Positions 28,039-35,427 of a DNA stretch of 37,976 bases are shown piece by piece. The notes beneath the pieces are model-generated. The model made no database searches. It was not told the origin of the DNA and saw nothing but the letters and a program-made list of their open reading frames with translations. Position 1 is the stretch's first letter. Each line of letters opens with the position of its first letter. A program made the translations under genes and the position numbers. Origin of the DNA: Bifidobacterium breve (GTDB lineage: Bacteria > Actinomycetota > Actinomycetes > S36-B12); the NCBI GenBank assembly GCA_945861925.1, contig CAMAWO010000008.1, positions 1-37,976 on the forward strand, in the 5' to 3' direction.

Positions 28039-30066
28039 TCAGGCTGACCGGCACCAGAACTCGTAGGACTCGGCCTTCGGGACGACCGCCCACCCACGAT
28101 CAGGCGCATTGGAACTCGCGCTCTGCCAGAGCACCGACCCGGTCACGACTCCACCCGATGAGACAAGGCCCGTCGTGACACCGGGGTCGCATGCGCCCGG
28201 CTGACGTTCGACGACGACGAGTTGCTGCGTCGATTCGCCCTTGAGCGCATCAACAGTTGCCAGGTCCACCTGTTGCCACCCTGCAGGCACCGGCTTGGCA
28301 AGGAGTGCCTGATCAATGCCGATCGCGAAGGGGTGGTCGGGGGTGGGGGGCGTGAGGTCCTCAGGGAGCCATGGGTCGGGCTCTACGACGCCCTCGTAGA
28401 CCCAGGGCGTCATGACACCGCCGCCAACCGTGGCGAACACCGGGCCTCGCGGCAGGTCCTTCGAGAGGTCAGGGGACATGGCCAGCTCGGGCGGCGCAGT
28501 TGCTCCGGCCGTGATGAGCACCGTGCGGGCGATCTGCCCGGTGGAGCGAGGAGCTACGACCGTCGCCGGCTCAACCTGATTCGGATCCTTCACCATGAGC
28601 GGCACATGGGCCACCTCAGCCGAGCGCTGCTCCAGGGTGTCGCCAACCCGTCGATCAGCCGTGACGCTGATGGTCGCACCATGATCAGATGTGAAAACGA
28701 TTATGGTGTTGTCGTAGCGTCCGGTTGCCTTAAGTTCGGCGATCAGTTGGCCGAGTTGCCGATCGAAATCGATCGCTGAGTTCGCGTAGAGCCGCCGCTC
28801 GATCGACTGCAGTTCAGGTGTGGAGTAATTGCCAGCCTTGTTGCTGCCAACCATGTGAGCATCGTCAACGATAGGCAGGCGCGAGGGATAGATCACTTTC
28901 CCCTCACGATCGACGTTCCACGGGGCGTGGGTGCGGATCGTGTGCCAAAAACCGAAGATCGGCGCACCCGGCGCTGCCTGCTCGGCGCTCCTGAGACCCG
29001 CGATGGCCTTGCTCACGGAGTTGCCCTCGGCATTGTCGCCGAACTCGTCGCCACCGGCCCAGAAATCCCGCCACTTGCCGTCGAATGAGGGAAAGGCGGC
29101 CGAGAAGGGATGGGCGAGGGCCGTGCGGCCGGCGATCGCTGCCGCATCCGCAGCAAAGCCGAGGAGTTGGCTCACCACATTCGTATCGCGAGCCGACCCC
29201 AAGCTTGCACACTCATTGGCGTCGCATTCGAATCTGAACATCGGCGACTCCATGACGACGGAGTACTCGGACGCAAGGCTGGGAACGATGCCGATGTTCG
29301 CGCGAACCTCCTGCATGCGTTCTGGGCCCTCCGCTTCCACGTCCGAAATCCCTGCGAGCATCGACGGTATGGCGTAGTCGGTGTAGTTCGCTGTCGAATA
29401 GGCGTGGGTGTAGGTCGTCGAATTCGCCTGCAGCGACTTGAGATTCGGGAACTCCGGACGGATGGCTCCTGCCTTGTCGAAGACGAGTGGGTACTGGAGT
29501 TCGTCAGAGACGATCCACATGATTGATGGACGCTGCGGGTCGGGTGCGAACGCTAGCGGGGGCGCCGCCTCTGCGGCGCTGCCGGCGAACGCGGAGAGCG
29601 CGAGTGGCGCCACGGCCGCAATCGAGGCGAAGACGAACAGCGGCGAGCCCATGGTGAAGCGGCGTGCGAGCAGCATCACGCCGGCGGCGACAACAAGGCT
29701 GATGATTGGCCCAAGTGCGGGGGCACCAGAAAAGACGGTCTGGGTGAGGGCATTGCCGGCCAGGAACCAGACGACGACGAACATGATGGCTGACGCTGCG
29801 ACATCGTAAGATGCTGACTGCAGACGCTTCTTCAGAACGGTGAGCACCCCGGCCAGGAGTAGCCACAGGGCAACCAGAACAACGGTGAGCATAAGTACCC
29901 ATGCGATTTTCGACACCCCGTGCGCCGAGAAGAACACCTCGTTCGCAGCGATTTTGTCATTCGCGGGGATGACCACCGCAAGCACGACGAGGGCCAGCAG
30001 CCATGAGGCACTGTCGTAGGGACTTGTATTGCGTCGCTCACCGAGGCGAGCAGTAAGGTCGCTCAT
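28039..30066 (-). CDS. sulfatase-like, alkaline-phosphatase-superfamily membrane transferase (ORF extends to 30195)
   Basis: N-terminal membrane helices then RPSIMWIVSDELQYPLVFD...YTHAYSTANYTDYAIPSMLAGI...GFWHTIRTHAPWNVD...NTIIVFTSDHGATISV; ATGA overlap with the upstream gene. Confidence 0.85.
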   Translation of the reverse strand: MSDLTARLGERRNTSPYDSASWLLALVVLAVVIPANDKIAANEVFFSAHGVSKIAWVLMLTVVLVALWLLLAGVLTVLKKRLQSASYDVAASAIMFVVVWFLAGNALTQTVFSGAPALGPIISLVVAAGVMLLARRFTMGSPLFVFASIAAVAPLALSAFAGSAAEAAPPLAFAPDPQRPSIMWIVSDELQYPLVFDKAGAIRPEFPNLKSLQANSTTYTHAYSTANYTDYAIPSMLAGISDVEAEGPERMQEVRANIGIVPSLASEYSVVMESPMFRFECDANECASLGSARDTNVVSQLLGFAADAAAIAGRTALAHPFSAAFPSFDGKWRDFWAGGDEFGDNAEGNSVSKAIAGLRSAEQAAPGAPIFGFWHTIRTHAPWNVDREGKVIYPSRLPIVDDAHMVGSNKAGNYSTPELQSIERRLYANSAIDFDRQLGQLIAELKATGRYDNTIIVFTSDHGATISVTADRRVGDTLEQRSAEVAHVPLMVKDPNQVEPATVVAPRSTGQIARTVLITAGATAPPELAMSPDLSKDLPRGPVFATVGGGVMTPWVYEGVVEPDPWLPEDLTPPTPDHPFAIGIDQALLAKPVPAGWQQVDLATVDALKGESTQQLVVVERQPGACDPGVTTGLVSSGGVVTGSVLWQSASSNAPDRGWAVVPKAESYEFWCRSA

Positions 30067-31508
30067 CGCTGCTCCAGCAGGCCCCAGGCATTGACGACCA
30101 CTCGCGTCGCTGAGGTCGTGCCCATGACCTCGACGTGAGCGAAGCGATTCCGTAGGGCACCGAGGAGGGCATCGGTTGAGTATTCGCCGCTCCAATTGGG
30201 AATCTGACCCAGCAGGATGCGCGACTTCTCGTCATTCTCGTCAGCGAACTCGATTTGGACTGGGGCGCCAAACGCAGCGAGGGCATCGACCGCGAACTGC
30301 ATCGGCGTGCCCTGGGTGATGACCACGTGGTGCAGAACCGCTTGGCAGATGACCGCTGAGGGCTGCACCCGATCGGTGAACGCCGCAAATTCCGCGTTGA
30401 GTAAGCCCGAGGCCGGGGTGAGGTTGGTGATGTCGCCGAGGATCGGTGTGACGTCGCCGGCAACATCGGAGGGCAGGCCCTGATGGAGCATGTCGAGCGC
30501 TCCGGCATCGGCGTCCATCACGATCACTCGTGCACCTGCGTGGCGGGCGAGGTGGGCGGCGGTGAATCCGTCGTTGCCGCCGACGTCGAGAACGAGTCGA
30601 CCACGTCCAGAATCGGCCTTGATGAAATCGGCGGCGAGCCCTGACTTCCGGGTGAGGTCATCGTTCTCGTAATGCGCCCGGGTTCCGTAGTCGACCCAGG
30701 TGGTGGCGTGCTCCTTGCCGTGGAGTGTGCGAACCTGTTTTGCGAGGCGTTTGGTCAGCGAGCGGGTGGCATTGCGTGCGAGATCCTGATTCTTGTTCGC
30801 GGTATCAGCAAAGGTGGACTCACTGGGCGCGTTCCTTTCGACCGGCTTCGTCGTGGCTTGGAGGAGCAGGAGCGACAGGCTTCGGCGGGCCTTCTTCGGC
30901 AGGAGCGCCCTGGCCGAGTCAGAGCGAAGTCCACGGTGCATGCTCACGTTCCAAGCATCCGCGGCAGTCACGCGCTCACCCGAGCCGACCGCAAGTGGAT
31001 TGATGAAATGTTCGATGAACTGACGTGACGCATTCCAGGACGGGTTCGGGCGCCAACGCTCGACCGAGCCGAGGTCAATGAAGACAGGTTGCATGCCCCG
31101 GAACTGCACATTGAATGCCGAGGCGTCCTTGAGGTCGAGACCGATGTCAAGGAGGCTCAGCCGAAGGTCGAGGGTGAGCAGCGCCGCTGCCTCAAGAAGG
31201 GAGTTCGGCCACTCCCACGGGTAGGTGATGAGGTCCACGTGTTCGACCGAGAACACCGAAGCATCAGTTGCCGGATTCCGGCCGGAACGAGCCGCGTATG
31301 CCCTGACGATCGGCCCGGCAGTTGCGTCCGGCAATTCCTCGAATGCGACCAGCGAGCCGGCGGCGGTCAGCGAACCGTACAGTGCCGAGCCGCGCAGTGT
31401 CCGCATGGCAGCGGAGGAAGATGGTCCGGCCATGCGGTACCAGATGCCCTCGTGCAGAAAGGCTGCGTTCTCGGGATCGCGGAAACTCGCGGTTGGCAGG
31501 ATTGTCAC
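30063..31508 (-). CDS. class I SAM-dependent methyltransferase with N-terminal kinase-like domain
   Basis: RLVLDVGGNDGFTAAHLARHAGARVIVMDADAGALDML (MT motif I); N-terminal TYPWEWPNSLLEAAALLTLDLRLSLLDIGLDLKDASAFNVQFRGMQPVFIDLGSVERW resembles a kinase DxxxxN...IDfG arrangement. Confidence 0.8.
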   Translation of the reverse strand: MTILPTASFRDPENAAFLHEGIWYRMAGPSSSAAMRTLRGSALYGSLTAAGSLVAFEELPDATAGPIVRAYAARSGRNPATDASVFSVEHVDLITYPWEWPNSLLEAAALLTLDLRLSLLDIGLDLKDASAFNVQFRGMQPVFIDLGSVERWRPNPSWNASRQFIEHFINPLAVGSGERVTAADAWNVSMHRGLRSDSARALLPKKARRSLSLLLLQATTKPVERNAPSESTFADTANKNQDLARNATRSLTKRLAKQVRTLHGKEHATTWVDYGTRAHYENDDLTRKSGLAADFIKADSGRGRLVLDVGGNDGFTAAHLARHAGARVIVMDADAGALDMLHQGLPSDVAGDVTPILGDITNLTPASGLLNAEFAAFTDRVQPSAVICQAVLHHVVITQGTPMQFAVDALAAFGAPVQIEFADENDEKSRILLGQIPNWSGEYSTDALLGALRNRFAHVEVMGTTSATRVVVNAWGLLEQR

Positions 31509-31520
31509 GTGTCGTGCGGG

Positions 31521-31700
31521 CTAGGACTCGGTCGGGGTGGGCTCGGGTGCCTGATCGGTGACCGCGGTGCCCTTGCCCCGGCCACGTAGCTTTGCCACCT
31601 GTGACCGGAGAAAGAACCAAGAGCCTGCAGCGCCACTCGCGATGGCGGCAAGCAGGTACGAACCCGTGCCAGCATCGATGTAGCCGACTGAATTCAGCAT
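31521..31700 (-). CDS. 59-aa small membrane protein (YIDxGTGS motif)
   Basis: MLNSVGYIDAGTGSYLLAAIASGAAGSWFFLRSQVAKLRGRGKGTAVTDQAPEPTPTES*; below the ORF-track length cutoff. Confidence 0.8.
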   Translation of the reverse strand: MLNSVGYIDAGTGSYLLAAIASGAAGSWFFLRSQVAKLRGRGKGTAVTDQAPEPTPTES

Positions 31701-31792
31701 TTCGTCACCTTATGTTGGCCTGTAGGACACCTGAAGGTTACATCAGTGTCGCGGATCGTGATGGCGCGCTCGCTCCCGTCGTATCTCGCCCA

Positions 31793-32647
31793 CTACCGAA
31801 GGGCGTTCAGGAGGCGAGCCCAGGAGAGCGATTCGACGATCGCATCGTCAGTCGCCAGCGGCCGCAGCCTGCCGTGGAGGTCGCGCAATTTGCCCACGAC
31901 CTCTGGCCCCGCGGTGACCGCGGAGGCCAGCCGCTTGAGCCTGGAGTCGTCCTGTCGGCCCCGTCCGAGGCCCACCTCTTGGGTGTCGATGACCCGGTAG
32001 TCGATGACGAGCTCCGTATTGATCAGCATGGCGCGCCTGGCGGTCGCGACCAGACTCCACCAGCGATCGTGCAGCCATCCTGTAGGGATCGTGAGGTCTG
32101 CGAAGCCCGCGGGGCGCAGGGCGCTTGCGCCGCCGGTCGCGATCGAATGCCTGACGGCGTAGCGCATCTGCTCGGCTGACGGCTCATGATTCCAGTCGCT
32201 GGGAACGGGGAAGGTGGCGCGCAGCGTTCCGTCGAGCGACTCATTGCGGGCATTGATGAGGGTGCCGTCGGACGCAACCATCGCCATCTCGGGTTGCATC
32301 GCAAGTTGGCCCACCTGATGGCCGACCCGGGTCGGGTACCACAGGTCGTCATGGTCACCGAGGACCGCGACGTCGTACTTCAGGCAGGCGCGGATCCCCT
32401 GATGGAAGTTGTGGGCGATTCGGGTGGTGACGTCCTCGGCCCGCGATGTTGCTCGATAGACACTCCCTCGACCACCAAGGACCGCGTGGACGATGGAACG
32501 TGTGGTGTCGGTCGAATTGTCGTCAATGACGACGATGGCGTCGGGCTGGTGCTCCTGCCCGACGATGCTGACTAGGGTCTGTTCGATCCATTGCGCCGAA
32601 TTGCTCGTGACGATCAGTGCAGCGGACGAAAGGGGTTTCGCGTTCAT
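31793..32647 (-). CDS. glycosyltransferase family 2
   Basis: SAALIVTSNSAQWIEQTLVSIVGQEHQPDAIVVIDDNSTDTT...AVLGDHDDLWYPTRVGHQ. Confidence 0.9.
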   Translation of the reverse strand: MNAKPLSSAALIVTSNSAQWIEQTLVSIVGQEHQPDAIVVIDDNSTDTTRSIVHAVLGGRGSVYRATSRAEDVTTRIAHNFHQGIRACLKYDVAVLGDHDDLWYPTRVGHQVGQLAMQPEMAMVASDGTLINARNESLDGTLRATFPVPSDWNHEPSAEQMRYAVRHSIATGGASALRPAGFADLTIPTGWLHDRWWSLVATARRAMLINTELVIDYRVIDTQEVGLGRGRQDDSRLKRLASAVTAGPEVVGKLRDLHGRLRPLATDDAIVESLSWARLLNALR

Positions 32648-33768
32648 GAATGTGATGTCTTTCTCTTTGGGCGCGCTGCCAGGCCCTGGATGAGGGCTTC
32701 GTACTCATCAGTGACTGCGTCCCATTGGTAGACCGCGGCGATTCTAGCGAGGCAGTTGGTGGTGAACTCGGTGAACGTTTCATCAAGGCCCTCGCCGGCC
32801 GATTGATCGAAGATCGCCGTGAGTTCCGGCTCAGTCGCCCAGAAGAACGCTTGACTGTCGGTGACCTCACGGTTGAACTCAACGTCATAGGCGAGGACGG
32901 GGACTCCGGCGCCCATGGCACGGAGCAGTGATGGATTAGTTCCCCCGACACTGTGGCCGTGGATATACGTGCGGGCATTCGCGTACAACTGGTCGAGTAA
33001 CTGCTGGTCATAGATTCCGCCAGTGAAAATGATCCTCGGGTCGTCCTGCGCTGCCGCCCGCACAGCGTCGATGTAGCCGTGCGAGTAGGGCGCGCTGCCC
33101 ACCACGATGAGCGGCCGGGTTTCAGCGCTCAACCGGTAGGCGCTCACCGCGTCGAGCACATGGTTTTCGGGCTCAAATCGCGCGACGATGAGGTGGTAAC
33201 CCTGTTGATCGAGCGAAAACTCTGCGATGCGGTCGCTGCCCGGGGTGATGATCTCCGCGCCGTAGCGGATGACGACGCTTTCGCGTCCGTACTCCGCCTT
33301 CACGTGGTCGGCGATTGCTTGTGAATCGGCGATGACCTCGTCGCCCCACAGCACCGATGCCCGCTCGGCCCAGCGGTAGTACCGCGCGCCCACACCCCGC
33401 CACTTCTCACGTTTCGACTCCAAGCCGTCGAGGTGAATGGCTGTTGGGATGCCAGCGAGCTGCAGCGGCCGCAGGAGTGGCGCATTGCCCGCGTTGAGGA
33501 GCAGCACAACATCGGGTCGGTCCTTAATGATCGCGTGAACCGTACTGACCGCCGTGTGGCTGAGGGTCTCGGTCATGCGATGGCGCAGGGCCGGCGCATT
33601 GACGAGGGTCATCCCGAGGTACTCGGTTCGCTGCTGGCCCGGATTGCGGCAGTAGACCGTGACCTCGTACCCGCGCGCTGCCAGGCGCCTGCCGATTTCC
33701 TCGACGGCGGTCTCGAAGCCCCCGTGCAGCGCTGGCACGCCGCGCGTACCCATCAGGGAGACCTTCAC
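32644..33768 (-). CDS. DUF1972-type glycosyltransferase family 4 (possible rhamnosyltransferase; ORF extends to 33852)
   Basis: VKVSLMGTRGVPALHGGFETAVEEIGRRLAARGYEVTVYCRNPGQQRTEYLGMTLVNAPALRHRMTETLSHT...; GTG start at 33768. Confidence 0.9.
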   Translation of the reverse strand: MKVSLMGTRGVPALHGGFETAVEEIGRRLAARGYEVTVYCRNPGQQRTEYLGMTLVNAPALRHRMTETLSHTAVSTVHAIIKDRPDVVLLLNAGNAPLLRPLQLAGIPTAIHLDGLESKREKWRGVGARYYRWAERASVLWGDEVIADSQAIADHVKAEYGRESVVIRYGAEIITPGSDRIAEFSLDQQGYHLIVARFEPENHVLDAVSAYRLSAETRPLIVVGSAPYSHGYIDAVRAAAQDDPRIIFTGGIYDQQLLDQLYANARTYIHGHSVGGTNPSLLRAMGAGVPVLAYDVEFNREVTDSQAFFWATEPELTAIFDQSAGEGLDETFTEFTTNCLARIAAVYQWDAVTDEYEALIQGLAARPKRKTSHS

Positions 33769-33836
33769 GCGACCACCGTACTTGCACGACGTGCGCATCT
33801 CCCCCGTCGGTGGTCTGCGCTGATAGCCTTCGGCGC

Positions 33837-34457
33837 GTGCAGACGAGTCCACTTTCGATAGACGGTGTCTGGGAATTTACCCCCAAACTCCGGCCCGACG
33901 ACCGGGGTGTCTTCCTCGAATCCTTCAAGGAGTCGGTCCTCGAAGAGGCGATCGGCCACGATTTCACCCTGCAGCAGATGAACATCTCGGTCTCTAGGAT
34001 CGGCACCGTTCGCGGAGTGCATTTCGCACTCGTCCCACCCGGGCAGGCGAAGTATGTGCAGTGCTTCTCGGGGCGAATCCTCGACGTCGTCGTCGATATC
34101 CGGGTCGGTTCGCCGACCTTCGGGCAGTGGGACGCAGTTGAACTCGACGACGAGAGCCGCAAGGGTCTCTACATCGCCGAGGGACTCGGACACGCCTTCT
34201 GCGCCCTGTCTGACTCGGCCACGGTTGGCTACCTGTGCTCGACTCCGTACTCGCCTGGGCGCGAGTTCGGCATCCACCCGCTCGATCCCGCGCTGGGCCT
34301 GCCCTGGCCGAGTGGCGCCGAGTCGGTTCTTTCGGAGAAGGACGCTGCCGCGCCGACCCTTGGGGAGGCAAGGGCCTCGGGCCTGCTCCCCACAATGGCC
34401 GAGTGCCAAGCCTTCGCGGCGACCAAGGAGATCACCGGGATGTCGTCAGGCGCCTAG
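33837..34457 (+). CDS. rmlC: dTDP-4-dehydrorhamnose 3,5-epimerase
   Basis: RPDDRGVFLESFKESVLEEAIGHDFTLQQMNISVSRIGTVRGVHFALVPPGQAKYVQCFSGRILDVVVDIRVGSPTFGQWDAVELDDESRKGLYIAEGLGHAFCAL. Confidence 0.95.
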   Translation: MQTSPLSIDGVWEFTPKLRPDDRGVFLESFKESVLEEAIGHDFTLQQMNISVSRIGTVRGVHFALVPPGQAKYVQCFSGRILDVVVDIRVGSPTFGQWDAVELDDESRKGLYIAEGLGHAFCALSDSATVGYLCSTPYSPGREFGIHPLDPALGLPWPSGAESVLSEKDAAAPTLGEARASGLLPTMAECQAFAATKEITGMSSGA

Positions 34458-34551
34458 CCGCGGGCCGGTGCATAACTCAAGCGCCCCCTTCCCTTCACTT
34501 GACGAACGCCCCAGTTGACAAATGCCGCATTACTACTGCATTGTGCCAAAT

Positions 34552-35019
34552 ATGACCGTTACGTTACCGATCACGACGTTTGCCCGCGAGTACGCCGCGC
34601 TGCTGGACGCGCATCCCGACGACGAGTTGGTCCTCGAGCGGCGCGCTGGCAAGGCTGCCGTCGTGGTCCGCTCGCTTCGCCTGACCCAAGGCGACCGCCA
34701 GGCGGTCGAGGCAATCTCCCACGTTCTATCCCAGTTGCTAGCCCACACGGACCTGTCCGCCGCGATCGCCGACGGCCTGCAGGACGAGTTCCCCTGGATG
34801 GCGCTGCTGCCCGCCCCCGTCCGCGGCGAGTGCGCTCGCGAACTGCTCATTGTCCTGCGGGCCTCGGCTGCTCTAGGCCGGTACGGCGCCTTGCATGACA
34901 CGCTCGACTCATGGAAGGCGACCGCGGAGATCTACACCGACTCCCATCTGGTCGCCCAGCTGACCGAGCCCGTGGACACCCCCGACGGTGGGGACGTACC
35001 GGCTCCGAATCAGGACTAG
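34552..35019 (+). CDS. Phd-like (prevent-host-death) antitoxin
   Basis: MTVTLPITTFAREYAALLDAHPDDELVLERRAGKAAVVVRSLRLTQGDRQAVEAISHVLSQLL; immediately precedes a RelE-like ORF. Confidence 0.6.
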   Translation: MTVTLPITTFAREYAALLDAHPDDELVLERRAGKAAVVVRSLRLTQGDRQAVEAISHVLSQLLAHTDLSAAIADGLQDEFPWMALLPAPVRGECARELLIVLRASAALGRYGALHDTLDSWKATAEIYTDSHLVAQLTEPVDTPDGGDVPAPNQD

Positions 35020-35022
35020 CCT

Positions 35023-35397
35023 GTGCCCAAACGACTGGAAGACGTCGCCCCTCCCCCGCGACCGGGCGAGTGGCGGATCCGCTTTGGTACGTCCGAGGCT
35101 GCAACCAGCTGGCCGGAGATGTGCGCACAGTTCCCCGGAAACTCCCATGAGGCGTGGGAGCGGATGCGGCACTCCCCCACGGAACGCACCGGCACCCAGA
35201 AGCCACTCGCAGGTCCCCTCGCGACGCGTCAAGTGCGCGGCGAGGAACTCGCTCAGTGGCAAATCGACATCTCTAGCGGGGCCCGCCTGATCTACGCAAT
35301 TGACCCCGCCAAGCGCACCGTATGGGTCATGCTTGCCGCCACGGGTCATCCGGGGGCCACGCTCGCAAAAGGCAAACGCAGCAGCCAGAACAGATAG
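35023..35397 (+). CDS. RelE/ParE-like toxin
   Basis: SWPEMCAQFPGNSHEAWERMRHSPTERTGTQKPLAGPLATRQVRGEELAQWQIDISSGARLIYAIDPAKRTVWVMLAATGHP; 3-nt gap from the Phd-like gene. Confidence 0.65.
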   Translation: MPKRLEDVAPPPRPGEWRIRFGTSEAATSWPEMCAQFPGNSHEAWERMRHSPTERTGTQKPLAGPLATRQVRGEELAQWQIDISSGARLIYAIDPAKRTVWVMLAATGHPGATLAKGKRSSQNR

Positions 35398-35427
35398 TTC
35401 ACCTGCATCCTCGCCGAAATCGTTCGG

